A stretch of DNA of 64,000 nucleotides from Tsuneonella troitsensis (GCF_001441535.1 NZ_LMAU01000003.1:124001-188000); one strand, 5' to 3'; positions 1-8,920 are shown, counted from the first letter of the stretch. A program made the numbers and translations. Notes: generated from the sequence alone by a model not told the origin.

Positions 1-907
1 GCGATGGGTCTGGCTCGAAATCGTACCGGACACCGGCCTGAAGATCGAAGTAAGGGCCAATGGCGCGGCTATAGAGCGCCTGGACCTCAGCCGATTCCAC
101 CCCGGCGCCGAACTCGCCTTCACCTTCGGTTTTGACCACCAGCCGATTGATGTCTCCGCCATACCAGGCCTCGCCGCCCCATTCGTAGGCGTCGCGACCG
201 TCCTTGATCTTCACCTCGGCGATGTTGAGCATAACCAGCGAAAAGTTCTGGCCGCCGTGATGCAGCGACAGATGGTGACGCCCCATGGCCATCGCGGACG
301 GGCCATAGATCGCGTCCGCAGCGTAGTCCGTGGGCACGGGCGGAGCCGTGCCCGAGCCGGCAGGGAGGTTCGTCCCTTCTGCCGTGATCGTTTCGGCCGG
401 GGTGCAATGTCCCATCGCCGCCTGTTCCGGCGCGCACGTTACCTGAGTCGCAGGTTGCGCTGCGGGGAGTGTGCAATGCCCCATCTCCGCATGCTCCGGC
501 GAGCAAGTGGTTTGGGCCGGGGACGCGCTCTGTGGCGTCGCTGCGGGAGAGGCAGCGGGACGCGTGCAATGGCCCATTGCAGCATGTTCGGGCAGGCAAG
601 TGCCCGGCGCTTGAGGTGCCGGTAGTGGCTGAGCGGCAGCCGGTTGGTTTTCCGGTAGCGTGCAATGTCCCATCGCGGCGTGCTCGGGCAGGCAGGTCGG
701 CGGCGCTTTGCGCGCGGGCTGCGGCTGAGCGACCGCCGATCGACTTGCCGGCAGCGTGCAATGCCCCATGGCAGCATGCTCGGGAGCGCAACTCGTGGCT
801 GCGGTAGGGACCGATGTCTGGTCCGGCGAAGCCTGTTCTTGCGCGACTGCTGGCACGCTGGCGAAAGCCGCCACGGCAAGCAGGGGAAGTCTGTGAAGCC
901 AGATCAT
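1..907 (-). CDS. copB: Copper resistance protein CopB, partial (3' end outside window)
   Basis: Outer-membrane copper-resistance protein of the CopB/PcoB family, cut by the window edge so that about 300 N-terminal residues are visible. The ATG at 905-907 follows the copA stop after one base, so the two genes are coupled. A signal peptide (MIWLHRLPLLAVAAFASVPAVAQ) is followed by five copies of a C-x-PE-(H/Q)-A-(A/E)-MGHC unit spaced by Pro/Ala-rich linkers, replacing the usual Met-rich segment. The CopB core then begins (SAMAMGRHHLSLHHGGQNF; AYEWGGEAWYGGDINRLV; YFDLQAGVRYDFEPDPS). The frame is open to base 1. The Cys/His/Met repeats presumably bind Cu(I) in the periplasm. Confidence 0.93.
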   Translation of the reverse strand, partial: MIWLHRLPLLAVAAFASVPAVAQEQASPDQTSVPTAATSCAPEHAAMGHCTLPASRSAVAQPQPARKAPPTCLPEHAAMGHCTLPENQPAAAQPLPAPQAPGTCLPEHAAMGHCTRPAASPAATPQSASPAQTTCSPEHAEMGHCTLPAAQPATQVTCAPEQAAMGHCTPAETITAEGTNLPAGSGTAPPVPTDYAADAIYGPSAMAMGRHHLSLHHGGQNFSLVMLNIAEVKIKDGRDAYEWGGEAWYGGDINRLVVKTEGEGEFGAGVESAEVQALYSRAIGPYFDLQAGVRYDFEPDPS

Positions 908-908
908 C

Positions 909-2891
909 TTACGCGTCTCCCTTGTCGGGACGCACGGTGACGACACGCATCATCCCGGCGGTCATATGGTAGAGGTTGTGACAATGGAACGCCCAGTCGC
1001 CCTGCGCATCGAGGGTGACGTCGAAGGTCGCCGTCCCGCCCGGCTGCACGTTCACCGTGTGCTTGCGCGGCGACCAGGCGCCATGCCCGGTCACCAGCTC
1101 GAAGAAGTGGCCGTGCAGATGGATCGGGTGCTGCATCATCGTGTCGTTGACCAGCCGCACGCGCACGCGCTCGTTGTGGCGGAACGGGATCGGCTCGGCC
1201 GGTTCGCTCAGCTTCACCCCGTCGAACGACCACATGTAGCGTTCCATGTTGCCGGTCAGGTGGATGTCGAGCTGACGGGATGGCGCGCGCACGTCGGGAT
1301 TGCGCTCGAGCGCCATGAGATCGCGGTAATTCAGCACGCGGTGGCCGACGTCTTCCAGACCCGTTCCTGGATCGCCCATGCGATCAACCGGCATCGGCGA
1401 GATCGTCTGCACGCCGGGGTTCTTGTCGACGTGCGGCGCGTTGGCGAAGTCGCGCATGCCCATCGAGCCGTGGTCCATTGGCGCCGCTGCCTGGCCGGCG
1501 GCCGCCGGGACCGTGTGTCCCATCGCGGCGTGGTCCATCGGTGCTGCCGCCGGAGATGCCGCAACGGAACCATGCCCCATCGCCGCGTGATCCATACCCG
1601 CCATGCCAGCCGCCGCTGCCGTTGCAACTACGGCGCCAGTCTCTTTCCAGCCGGTCAGCTTCCACAACTCGCCCGAGGCGTTCTGTTGGGCAGTCGGATC
1701 GACGCCGCGTACCTTCGCCGGGTTCGATGATCCACTGCCCATCGCGCCATGATCCATCCCGGAATGGTCCATGTCGCCCATGCCCATGTCCTTCATGGTG
1801 AGAAGCGGGCGCGGGCGCAGCGGCGGAACCGGCGCGCTCATGCCCTCGCGCGGCGCAAGGGTCGCGCGGCCCAGGCCCGACCGGTCGCTCGCCTCGCTGA
1901 CGAAGCTGTAGGCGCGGTCCTGAGGTGTGACGACGACATCGTAGGTTTCGGCGGTGCCGATCTGGAACTCGTCCACCGTCACGGGCCGGACATTGAGACC
2001 GTCGGCCTGCACGACCGTCATCGGCAGGCCAGGGATGCGGATGTTGAAGGTCGTCTGCGCCGAGGCGTTGATGATCCGCAGCCGCACACGCTCGTTCGGC
2101 GTGAACAGCCCGGTCCAGTTGTCGTAGGGGCCGAAGCCGTTGATGGTGAAGGCGTAGGTCGAGCCGGTAACGTCGGCGATGTCGGCGGCGTCCATCCGCA
2201 TTTGCGCCCATTCCCAACGCTGCTTCGCGGTTAAGTCACGCCCCGCGAGCAAGCCGGACAGGGTCATGCGCTGGCGGTTGAAATAGGGCCCGCCCATTTG
2301 CTTGAGCTTGCGATAGATGGTCGCCCCGGCGAGCGGGCTGTGGTCGGACAGCACCAGCACGTGCTCGCGGTCGTAGGCGACCGGATCGGGTCCGGCGGGA
2401 TCGATCACGATCGGACCGTAGACGCCGTCCTCCTCCTGGTAGGCGCTGTGACTGTGATACCAGTAGGTTCCGGCATGGCTGAGATCGAACTCGTAGTCGA
2501 AGGTCGAGCGCGGCATGATGCCAGGGAAGCTCACGCCGGGAACGCCGTCCATCTCGAACGGGACGAGCAGGCCGTGCCAGTGGATCGAGCTGTCCTCGTC
2601 GAGCGTGTTATGGACGCGCAGGCGTACCCGCTGACCTTCCTTGAGGCGGATCAGCGGGCCGGGCACGGTGCCGTTGATGCCGATCGCACGGCTGACCTTG
2701 CCGTCGACCTCCACGCTGACCTGGCCGATGGTGAGGGCAATGTCGTTGCCGCTGACGGTGGGCAGCGGGCGCACCAGGCCTTTCGAGAGCGGCTGAGCCC
2801 AGGCGGGCAGGGCCTGCGCGAGACCGAAGCCTGCGCCGGATACGGCGGCGGCGCGCAACAGCGCACGCCGTCCGAGGACGAGTTCATTCAT
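909..2891 (-). CDS. copA: CopA-type periplasmic multicopper oxidase
   Basis: 660-residue multicopper oxidase of the CopA/PcoA family, exported by Tat (RRALLRAAAVSGAGFGLAQA near the N-terminus) and thought to oxidise or sequester Cu(I) in the periplasm. Copper ligands are visible: HWHG and HSH in the first cupredoxin domain, and HPIHLHGHFFEL and HCHNLYHM near residues 590-645. Roughly residues 365-485 are an insertion rich in MDHAAMGH / MGMGDMDH units, typical of the family but long here. It is transcribed leftward with the two small metal-binding genes upstream and copB downstream, whose ATG begins one base past this TAA. Function is well supported by family; substrate specificity is inferred. 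Confidence 0.96.
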   Translation of the reverse strand: MNELVLGRRALLRAAAVSGAGFGLAQALPAWAQPLSKGLVRPLPTVSGNDIALTIGQVSVEVDGKVSRAIGINGTVPGPLIRLKEGQRVRLRVHNTLDEDSSIHWHGLLVPFEMDGVPGVSFPGIMPRSTFDYEFDLSHAGTYWYHSHSAYQEEDGVYGPIVIDPAGPDPVAYDREHVLVLSDHSPLAGATIYRKLKQMGGPYFNRQRMTLSGLLAGRDLTAKQRWEWAQMRMDAADIADVTGSTYAFTINGFGPYDNWTGLFTPNERVRLRIINASAQTTFNIRIPGLPMTVVQADGLNVRPVTVDEFQIGTAETYDVVVTPQDRAYSFVSEASDRSGLGRATLAPREGMSAPVPPLRPRPLLTMKDMGMGDMDHSGMDHGAMGSGSSNPAKVRGVDPTAQQNASGELWKLTGWKETGAVVATAAAAGMAGMDHAAMGHGSVAASPAAAPMDHAAMGHTVPAAAGQAAAPMDHGSMGMRDFANAPHVDKNPGVQTISPMPVDRMGDPGTGLEDVGHRVLNYRDLMALERNPDVRAPSRQLDIHLTGNMERYMWSFDGVKLSEPAEPIPFRHNERVRVRLVNDTMMQHPIHLHGHFFELVTGHGAWSPRKHTVNVQPGGTATFDVTLDAQGDWAFHCHNLYHMTAGMMRVVTVRPDKGDA

Positions 2892-2969
2892 CGAAGATTC
2901 CTTGGCTCACTGGCGTGAAGACGATCGCCTGCCGGCGGGAGCAACGCCCCCGCCGGCAGTCAATCGTGC

Positions 2970-3209
2970 CTAGTGGTGCGCGTGACCGTCGGCCGGGGCC
3001 GCGGGCGTCATGTCATGCCCTGCGTGCGCGTCCGACGAAGGCGCGTCCGTGCCGCTGGCGGGCTTGGCCGCCATCTTGTCGCAGCACGCGCACTTGTCCT
3101 TCATCTTCTCGCAGCATTCCATCTTCGGCTTCTCCGCGGGAGCAGCCTGGGCGTGCGCGACACCCGGAAGAGCGATCGCCAGCGCGACCGCGGTCATCAA
3201 CTTGTTCAT
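2970..3209 (-). CDS. Small periplasmic Cys/His/Met-rich metal-binding protein
   Basis: 79-residue protein. The ATG at 3207-3209 gives a clean signal peptide (MNKLMTAVALAIALPGVAHA); the longer upstream frame has no such feature. The mature part has two close cysteine clusters (KMECCEKMKDKCACCDKMA) and a His-rich tail (AHAGHDM, DGHAHH), strongly suggesting soft-metal binding, probably copper. It sits directly upstream of copA in the same orientation with a 78-bp gap, so it is probably part of the cop operon. I do not recognise a named family. Confidence 0.85.
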   Translation of the reverse strand: MNKLMTAVALAIALPGVAHAQAAPAEKPKMECCEKMKDKCACCDKMAAKPASGTDAPSSDAHAGHDMTPAAPADGHAHH

Positions 3210-3243
3210 TGTCCTAACTCCATGAAATCGAAAAATGACGATT

Positions 3244-3573
3244 TCACGCAAGTTTGGGAGGGGGAGTGGGAAGTTCTGCCAGAAACGGTTGATGCTTGGT
3301 CGGTCGGAAGCCGGCCAGAATGGGTGCATGATAGGGGATCTGCTCGAGCGAAGCCGCGCCGAGCGGCGCAACGACCGAGCACATCGCGACACAGCACTGG
3401 GTCATCGCGCCCGGCTCGTCTTCGCCGCTGGAATCCTCGTCACCGCAGTGCCCTGCCTGCGCCATCTCACGATGATCCATAGGCATCGCCGCCATGGCCA
3501 TGCCGGACTGCATCGCGAGCGGTGCGACCAGCATGGCTAGCGCAGCCAGGATGAGATGGAGTCGGCGGAGCAT
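3244..3573 (-). CDS. Small exported hypothetical protein at head of cop operon
   Basis: 109 residues with a hydrophobic N-terminus (MLRRLHLILAALAMLVAPLA) followed by Met/His/Cys-bearing sequence (MAAMPMDHREM, AGHCGDE, TQCCVAMCSVV) and a Pro-rich tail. It resembles the small poorly characterised proteins often found in proteobacterial copper clusters (DUF2946-like). That assignment rests on composition and position rather than a clear motif. It is the first gene after a candidate promoter at 3583-3611 and precedes the Cys-rich gene by 34 bp. A periplasmic or membrane-anchored metal-handling role is inferred. Confidence 0.7.
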   Translation of the reverse strand: MLRRLHLILAALAMLVAPLAMQSGMAMAAMPMDHREMAQAGHCGDEDSSGEDEPGAMTQCCVAMCSVVAPLGAASLEQIPYHAPILAGFRPTKHQPFLAELPTPPPKLA

Positions 3574-3582
3574 CAGGAATTT

Positions 3583-3611
3583 GTCCTAGGCTCGGGCGGA
3601 ACTGGGGTCAA
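3583..3611 (-). promoter_or_regulatory. Candidate promoter for the cop operon
   Basis: Read on the minus strand: TTGACC (3606-3611), a 17-bp spacer, then TAGGAC (3583-3588), ending about 10 bp before the ATG at 3573. The implied 5' leader is very short. Sequence match only; the 17-bp spacing is a sigma-70-like arrangement rather than the stretched spacing of a CueR promoter. Confidence 0.35.
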
Positions 3612-3669
3612 TTTTCTTGTCGGGTCGAAGGTACACGCCGGCTTTCTGTGGTTGTCCCCATGGCCTGCA

Positions 3670-4062
3670 TCATCCCACGGACTCAAGGTCATCGAGGATG
3701 GGGCAATCGGGCATTTGATCGCCGTGACACTCGGCGGCCAGGCGCTCGAGCGATCGGCGCATCGAATCCAGCTGCCGAGACTTGGCCTTCAATTCGGCCG
3801 CCCGGGCCAGAGCAAGTGCCTTGACTTCGGCACTGGCGCGGCTGCGATCCTGCCAGAGCCCCAGCAGCTGCCGTATTTCCTCGATACCGAAGCCAAGGTC
3901 GCGAGCCCGTCCGATGAATGCGAGCGTGTGAACGTCTGTCCGATCATAGTCCCGGTACCCGGAATCCCGCCGCGCGGCAGCGGGGATCAGACCCACCTTC
4001 TCGTAATGCCGGATCATCCGCTGGCTGACGCCGGACGCGTTCGAGGCTTCGCCAATCTTCAC
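3670..4062 (-). CDS. cueR: CueR-like MerR-family copper-responsive regulator
   Basis: About 130 residues from a GTG start (4060-4062) that overlaps the upstream ATPase stop as GTGA; the frame runs further upstream but this start matches the MerR N-terminus ([20 protein letters not shown]). It shows the MerR winged HTH ([20 protein letters not shown]), a long dimerisation helix, and a C-terminal C-x7-C metal loop ([16 protein letters not shown]) of the CueR/HmrR type. Translational coupling to the Cu-ATPase and the MerR-spaced promoter upstream of that ATPase suggest it activates the ATPase operon in response to Cu(I). Confidence 0.92.
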   Translation of the reverse strand: MKIGEASNASGVSQRMIRHYEKVGLIPAAARRDSGYRDYDRTDVHTLAFIGRARDLGFGIEEIRQLLGLWQDRSRASAEVKALALARAAELKAKSRQLDSMRRSLERLAAECHGDQMPDCPILDDLESVG

Positions 4063-6431
4063 AGGCGAGCGCTCCGCAAGCGCAGCGAGTTGCCGATGAC
4101 CGCCACCGAACTGAACGCCATCGCCGCGCCTGCGATGATCGGGCTCAGCAGGAGACCGAACCACGGGTACAGAACCCCGGCTGCGATCGGCACCCCCGCG
4201 GCGTTGAACACGAAAGAGAAGAACAGGTTCTGCCGGATATTGGCCATGGTCGCGCGGCTGAGTTTCCGCGCGCGGACGATTCCCCGCAGATCGCCCCTGA
4301 CCAAGGTGATCGCGGCGCTTTCCATCGCTACGTCGGTGCCCGTGCCCATGGCAATACCGACGTCGGCAGCCGCGAGAGCCGGCGCGTCGTTGATGCCGTC
4401 ACCAGCCATCGCCACGCGCCGCCCCGCACGGCGAAGCTCCTCTACCTTCGCCTGCTTCTGCTGGGGGAGGACATCCGCCATTACTTCGTCGATGCCGACG
4501 CGGCGAGCCACTGCTTCGGCTGTCCGGCGGTTGTCGCCGGTCATCATCACCACGTGGATGCCGCTCTGGCGAAGTTCCGCGACGGCCTCAGCAGCGCTAT
4601 CCTTGATCGGGTCCGCAACCACCACGATGCCGGCGAGTTTACTATCGACGGCGACGAACATGACGCCTTCGCCCTCTGAACGATGCTGGTCTGCCTGACT
4701 TTCGAGCGGGCCGGTGTTTGCTCCGATCGTTTCCAGGAGAGCAGCGTTACCCAACGCGACCTGGCGTCCATCCACCTGCCCGGTTACGCCTTTGCCAGTG
4801 ACCGAGGCGAAATCGGAACTTTCCGGCAGCACGATCCCCCGGTCGTTCGCACCTTCCACGATCGCCGCTGCCAGCGGGTGCTCGCTCCCGCGTTCCAACG
4901 CGGCGGACAGGCGAAGAACCTCGCTCTCGTCAAAACCACCTGTCGGCTGGACTTTAATCAGCTTCGGCTTGCCGACAGTCAGGGTCCCGGTCTTGTCGAC
5001 AACCAGGGTGTCGATTTTTTCCGTCAGCTCGAGAGCTTCGGCGTTCTTGACCAGCACTCCGGATGTCGCCCCGCGACCGGTGCCCACCATGATCGACATC
5101 GGCGTCGCGAGACCGAGCGCACAGGGACATGCGATGATCAGGACCGCAACCGCATTGACCAGGGCGTGCGCGGCGCGCGGCTCGGGTCCCACAAAATTCC
5201 ACACGATGAAGGTGGCGATGGCGATCAGCACCACACCGGGAACGAACCAGCCGGAAACCTTGTCCGCGAGAGCCTGGATCGGTGCACGCGAACGCTGTGC
5301 ATCGGCAACCATCCGGACGATCTGCGAAAGCATGGTGTCGCGGCCGACACGGTCGGCCCGCATGACCAGACCGCCGGTTCCGTTCACCGTGGCACCGGTA
5401 ACCCGGTCGCCTTCTCCCTTCTCGACGGGAACCGGCTCACCGCTGATCATCGACTCGTCGATTGAGCTCCTGCCCTCGATCACGGTTCCGTCGACCGGCA
5501 CCTTCTCGCCGGGCCGGATGCGAAGCAGATCGCCGACCTGCACAAGGTCCAGCGCAACGTCTTCCTCGGTACCGTCTGCGTTGACCTTGCGGGCGGTCTT
5601 GGGAGCCAGACCCAGCAATGCGCGGATCGCCTTTCCAGTCGCGGAGCGTGCGCGCAGCTCGAGAACCTGTCCCAGCAGGACGAGCGTGGTGATGACGGCA
5701 GCAGCCTCGAAATAGACCGGCACCATGCCGCCCATCGTTCGGAGCGCCGGAGGAAATATCTGCGGCGCGACGGTCGCGACCACGCTGTAGCCGAACGCGA
5801 CCCCGACCCCGAGCCCGATCAGCGTGAACATATTGAGGTTGCGTGTTCGCAGCGACTGCCAGAATCGCTCGAAGAACGGCCAGCCGCCCCACAGGACGAC
5901 CGGCGCCGCGAGCACCAGCTGCACCCATTGGGACGTGCGCATGGGCATCACTTCCCAGCCGAGTATCTCCATAAGGAGCACCAGAACGACAAGCGGAATG
6001 CTGAATGCGGCGCTCACCCAGAAGCGCCGCGTCATGTCGATGAGTTCGGGGTTCGGGCCTCCCTCCAGTGTCGGCTCGAGGGGCTCCAATGCCATGCCGC
6101 AGATGGGGCAGGTGCCGGGACCGTCCTGGCGGATCTGGAGATGCATTGGGCAAGTCCAGATCGCTCCTGCGGGCACATCCGAGAGATCGGCCGTCGTAGC
6201 TCCCGAAGTCGCGCCGGAAAGGTAGCGCTCCGGATCGGCGCTGAACTTTGCCAGACAACTCGCACTGCAGAACCAGTATGGCTTTCCGTCGAGCTCGAAC
6301 CGATGAGGGCTGGTTCGGCTATCAACCTTCATGCCGCAGACCGGGTCAGTCGTCATTCCGCCTTCGTGTTGGCCCTGCGGCACCGCGCGGGAACCATGCG
6401 TGCAGTCGTGATGATGATGGTCCTCGTGCAT
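4059..6431 (-). CDS. actP: Copper-exporting P1B-type ATPase with YHS and heavy-metal-binding N-terminal domains
   Basis: 790 residues; pumps Cu(I) out of the cytoplasm. Order of parts: a His-rich start (HEDHHHHDC), a YHS domain ([10 protein letters not shown] ... [12 protein letters not shown], about 27-70), a heavy-metal-binding segment with CPMH and [10 protein letters not shown] (about 92-122), transmembrane helices, the actuator loop (SGEPVP), the CPC metal-site helix ([12 protein letters not shown], about 438), the phosphorylation site DKTGTLT (about 478), the SEHPLA loop and [10 protein letters not shown] (about 680). No classical CxxC HMA domain is present; the YHS/HMBD arrangement replaces it, as in many rhizobial and sphingomonad CopA/ActP proteins. 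It is coupled to cueR. Confidence 0.96.
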   Translation of the reverse strand: MHEDHHHHDCTHGSRAVPQGQHEGGMTTDPVCGMKVDSRTSPHRFELDGKPYWFCSASCLAKFSADPERYLSGATSGATTADLSDVPAGAIWTCPMHLQIRQDGPGTCPICGMALEPLEPTLEGGPNPELIDMTRRFWVSAAFSIPLVVLVLLMEILGWEVMPMRTSQWVQLVLAAPVVLWGGWPFFERFWQSLRTRNLNMFTLIGLGVGVAFGYSVVATVAPQIFPPALRTMGGMVPVYFEAAAVITTLVLLGQVLELRARSATGKAIRALLGLAPKTARKVNADGTEEDVALDLVQVGDLLRIRPGEKVPVDGTVIEGRSSIDESMISGEPVPVEKGEGDRVTGATVNGTGGLVMRADRVGRDTMLSQIVRMVADAQRSRAPIQALADKVSGWFVPGVVLIAIATFIVWNFVGPEPRAAHALVNAVAVLIIACPCALGLATPMSIMVGTGRGATSGVLVKNAEALELTEKIDTLVVDKTGTLTVGKPKLIKVQPTGGFDESEVLRLSAALERGSEHPLAAAIVEGANDRGIVLPESSDFASVTGKGVTGQVDGRQVALGNAALLETIGANTGPLESQADQHRSEGEGVMFVAVDSKLAGIVVVADPIKDSAAEAVAELRQSGIHVVMMTGDNRRTAEAVARRVGIDEVMADVLPQQKQAKVEELRRAGRRVAMAGDGINDAPALAAADVGIAMGTGTDVAMESAAITLVRGDLRGIVRARKLSRATMANIRQNLFFSFVFNAAGVPIAAGVLYPWFGLLLSPIIAGAAMAFSSVAVIGNSLRLRSARL

Positions 6432-6466
6432 GTCCGGCTCCTCCGAAACGAATCAGTATGCGCGAC

Positions 6467-6497
6467 CTTATGGTGTCTGACATCATGTCAGGGTCAA
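6467..6497 (-). promoter_or_regulatory. MerR-type (CueR) promoter/operator of the Cu-ATPase operon
   Basis: On the minus strand TTGACC (6492-6497) and a CATAAG -10 (6467-6472) are separated by 19 bp, the stretched spacing characteristic of MerR-family promoters. The spacer contains the perfect palindrome TGACATCATGTCA (6478-6490), placed where CueR dimers bind. The element lies about 35 bp upstream of the ATPase ATG, whose operon ends with cueR. Placement and spacing are seen; CueR binding is inferred. Confidence 0.75.
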
Positions 6498-6585
6498 GGG
6501 TATCCGCCAGTGGTCGTTGAGCCAGGATGGAAATGCTGCTGGTGCCGCGTTCCTATGGACCTTAATCGTATGTTCGCGGTCTGGC

Positions 6586-7653
6586 CTAGGCGAGCGCTTC
6601 TTGTCGCTCATACCAGCCGCGCGACCGCTTTACGATGGCGACGACGGAGAGCATCACGGGCACCTCCACGAGCACACCGACGACCGTCGCAAGCGCTGCG
6701 CCCGAATTGATGCCAAACAGCGAAATGGCAGCGGCGACGGCGAGTTCGAAGAAGTTCGACGCCCCGATCAGCGCGGCGGGCGCGGCGACGCACCAGGCCA
6801 CACCGAACTTGCGGCTAAGCCAGTATGCCAGGCCGGCGTTGAAATAGACCTGGATCAGGATCGGCACGGCGAGCAGCACGATGACTAGCGGCTGGGCCAG
6901 GATCTGCTCACCCTGGAAGCCGAACAGCAAGACAAGAGTCGTCAGCAATGAGACGAGCGAAATCGGCCCAAGCACCCCAAGCAATCTGTCGAGTGCAGGC
7001 TGTCCGCCCGTTGCCAGCACGCGCGCGCGCATCAGCTGCGCGATCACAACCGGGATTACAATGTAAAGCACAACTGAGAGCATCAGCGTGTCCCAAGGCA
7101 CGGTGATCGACGCCACGCCCAGCAGCAGCCCGACGATGGGGGCGAAGGCGAACACCATGATGAGATCGTTCAGCGCGACCTGGCTGAGAGTGTAATTGGG
7201 CTCGCCTTCGCAAAGGTTCGACCAGACGAAGACCATCGCCGTGCACGGCGCCGCGGCCAGGATGATGAGGCCGGCGATATAGGAGGATATCTCCCCAGCC
7301 GGCAGCAGCGGCGCGAACAGCCAGCCGATGAAGAAGGTGCCCAGCGCCGCCATCGAGAACGGCTTCACTGCCCAATTGATGAACAGGGTGATGCCGACGC
7401 CTTTCCAGTGCTTCCGGACCGAACTGAGCGCCCCGAAATCGATCTTGAGCAGCATGGGAATGATCATCAGCCAGATGAGCACCGCGACGGGCAGGTTGAC
7501 CCGCGCGATCTCCGCAGCGGCTATCGCCGCGAAGGCGCCCGGAACGGCCGCCCCGAGAGCGATGCCGACCCCGATGCAGAGCAGCACCCATACCGAAAGA
7601 TACCGCTCGAACATCGACATTGCGGGCCGCGCCGCCAATCCAGCATCAGCCAT
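6586..7653 (-). CDS. acr3: Acr3-type arsenite efflux permease
   Basis: About 355 residues with around ten hydrophobic segments; extrudes arsenite from the cytoplasm. The conserved cysteine of the family sits in ILAAAPCTAMVFVWSNLCEG, and the motif following it (GEPNYTLSQVALNDLIM) is typical of Acr3. The ATG at 7651-7653 (MADAGLAARPAMSMF) is chosen because it overlaps the arsC 3' end by 8 bp in a tight operon; an internal ATG shortly downstream is also possible. Last gene of the arsR-arsI-arsC-acr3 operon. Confidence 0.94.
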   Translation of the reverse strand: MADAGLAARPAMSMFERYLSVWVLLCIGVGIALGAAVPGAFAAIAAAEIARVNLPVAVLIWLMIIPMLLKIDFGALSSVRKHWKGVGITLFINWAVKPFSMAALGTFFIGWLFAPLLPAGEISSYIAGLIILAAAPCTAMVFVWSNLCEGEPNYTLSQVALNDLIMVFAFAPIVGLLLGVASITVPWDTLMLSVVLYIVIPVVIAQLMRARVLATGGQPALDRLLGVLGPISLVSLLTTLVLLFGFQGEQILAQPLVIVLLAVPILIQVYFNAGLAYWLSRKFGVAWCVAAPAALIGASNFFELAVAAAISLFGINSGAALATVVGVLVEVPVMLSVVAIVKRSRGWYERQEALA

Positions 7654-8053
7654 TGGCGGGCACAACCTCCCCGTCTTCCTTCACGAAAACCGCGTCGAGT
7701 GTCCGATCGAGGACCGAGAGAACCTCTTCGGACGGCCGACAGAGCTTTGCGCCATTCGGGCCCACCACGATCGGACGGTTGATCAGGACTGGGTGCTCTA
7801 TCATCGCATCGATGAGTTGATCGTCCGTGAGCGACGGCTCCGCAAGCCCAAGCTCCACGCAGGGCGTGCCTTTTTCGCGAAGGAGATCGCGCGGGCCGAT
7901 GCCCATGCGCCGAATAAGCGAAACCAGTTCCTCCCGGCTTGGCGGGGTCTCCAGATAGTGGATCACTTGAGGCTCGGTCCCCGTTGCGCGGATCAGCGCC
8001 AACGTGTTGCGCGACGTCCCGCAAGCCGGGTTGTGGTAGATGGTGACGCTCAT
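7646..8053 (-). CDS. arsC: Glutaredoxin-dependent arsenate reductase ArsC
   Basis: 135 residues, reducing As(V) to As(III) for export by Acr3. The ATG at 8051-8053 gives MSVTIYHNPACGTSRN, with the catalytic cysteine at residue 11 in the C-GTSR context of the E. coli plasmid R773-type (glutaredoxin-coupled) enzymes. The conserved RPIVVGPNGAKLCRP segment is present. Its ATG overlaps the arsI stop (ATGA, 8050-8053) and its end overlaps acr3. Confidence 0.95.
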   Translation of the reverse strand: MSVTIYHNPACGTSRNTLALIRATGTEPQVIHYLETPPSREELVSLIRRMGIGPRDLLREKGTPCVELGLAEPSLTDDQLIDAMIEHPVLINRPIVVGPNGAKLCRPSEEVLSVLDRTLDAVFVKEDGEVVPANG

Positions 8054-8520
8054 CCGCAGCAGCTCGCCGTTTGAGCGGGCACGGTGGGAGCGCAGCATGC
8101 GCCGTCGGCGGCATTGGTGGAAAGAGCCGCCAGTGCGGGGCTATCGCCGTAGATTGTGGCGTCGCCATTGGTGAGAAAGGCTTCCCAGACGATGCCGTCC
8201 GGATCGGCAATCCAGCTCTTTTCCGACTTGGCGTAGCAACAGGTGGTCGCGCCTTCCTCCAGTACAGGACGATCGGCTGCCTTGAGCCGATCATAAACCT
8301 CGGTCAGTTCCTCGCCGTTTTCGACCTGGATGCCGAGATGCTCGATGCCTTTGGCAGCGTGGTTGCCCGAGGAGATCGCGAAATTGACGCGGGGGTCCTC
8401 CAGCATCCACTTGGCATAATCATCCTTCGTCACGGTCGGCTCCGCCCCAAACAGGGTCGAGTAGAACCCGATGGACGTGCTCAGATCGGTGACGCCGACG
8501 TGGACATGCAGACGCTTCAT
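8050..8520 (-). CDS. arsI: ArsI-like C-As lyase / CadI-family VOC protein
   Basis: 156-residue vicinal-oxygen-chelate protein. With ATG at 8518-8520 it reads MKRLHVHVGVTDLSTSIGFY. The residues expected for ArsI dioxygenases occur at the right spacing: His5, His61 and Glu113 as metal ligands and a vicinal Cys94-Cys95 pair (TTCCYAKSEKSW) that binds trivalent organoarsenicals. A Cys-bearing tail follows (GACCAPT, ASCCG). Family knowledge: ArsI cleaves the carbon-arsenic bond of methyl- or aryl-arsenicals; CadI homologues are merely metal-induced. Its place between arsR and arsC, with ATGA overlaps on both sides, supports an arsenic role. Confidence 0.88.
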   Translation of the reverse strand: MKRLHVHVGVTDLSTSIGFYSTLFGAEPTVTKDDYAKWMLEDPRVNFAISSGNHAAKGIEHLGIQVENGEELTEVYDRLKAADRPVLEEGATTCCYAKSEKSWIADPDGIVWEAFLTNGDATIYGDSPALAALSTNAADGACCAPTVPAQTASCCG

Positions 8521-8873
8521 GCGGAAATCCTTTCCTGAGGCTGCGCGGCATCCTCGCCGCATTGTGCCGCCGGCGCGCAGGCCGCACCGCCGCAGCAATT
8601 CTCCATGAGGTAGGCGACCAGCGCGCTCATCGCCGCATAGTCGGCCGTGTAGATGAGCGAGCGTCCCTGCCGCCGCTGCTGGATCAGCTCTGCGCGCGTG
8701 AGGTGCGCCAGATGGAACGACAGGGACGAATTGGGGACACCGAGTGTCTCGGCAATGGCGCCCGCGGGCATACCGTCATCGCCGGCCTGAACCAGCAAGC
8801 GAAACAGTGCCAGGCGATGCTCCTGCGCAAGGGCGCCAAGCGCCTCGACGGCAGCGGATGAACTCATTTCCAT
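8517..8873 (-). CDS. arsR: ArsR-family arsenite-responsive repressor
   Basis: 118 residues from the ATG at 8871-8873 (MEMSSSAAVEALGALAQEHR); an ATG six bases downstream is an alternative, and the longer open frame upstream runs through the promoter. Winged HTH of the ArsR family (IAETLGVPNSSLSFHLAHL). It lacks the classical CVC of helix 4 and instead has a C-terminal NCCGGAAC (Cys93, Cys94, Cys99), like the Acidithiobacillus-type ArsR that binds As(III) at the C-terminus. First gene of the ars operon, overlapping arsI by ATGA; presumed autorepressor. Confidence 0.92.
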   Translation of the reverse strand: MEMSSSAAVEALGALAQEHRLALFRLLVQAGDDGMPAGAIAETLGVPNSSLSFHLAHLTRAELIQQRRQGRSLIYTADYAAMSALVAYLMENCCGGAACAPAAQCGEDAAQPQERISA

Positions 8874-8879
8874 GAGGAT

Positions 8880-8920
8880 CGAAATATTGCCGGTAATCGC
8901 AGCGGTCAAGTTATATTTCG
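8880..8920 (-). promoter_or_regulatory. ars promoter with flanking inverted repeat (candidate ArsR operator)
   Basis: On the minus strand TTGACC (8904-8909), a 17-bp spacer and TATTTC (8881-8886) form a promoter ending a few bases before the arsR ATG. It is bracketed by an 8-bp inverted repeat, CGAAATAT (8880-8887) and ATATTTCG (8913-8920). Promoter and repeat are seen; ArsR binding is inferred from position. Confidence 0.55.

Noticed and set aside
120-791. Long minus-strand open frame in the copB region
   Set aside because: It is out of frame with CopB, whose frame carries signal peptide, metal repeats and the conserved core; the long frame is a by-product of repetitive GC-rich DNA.
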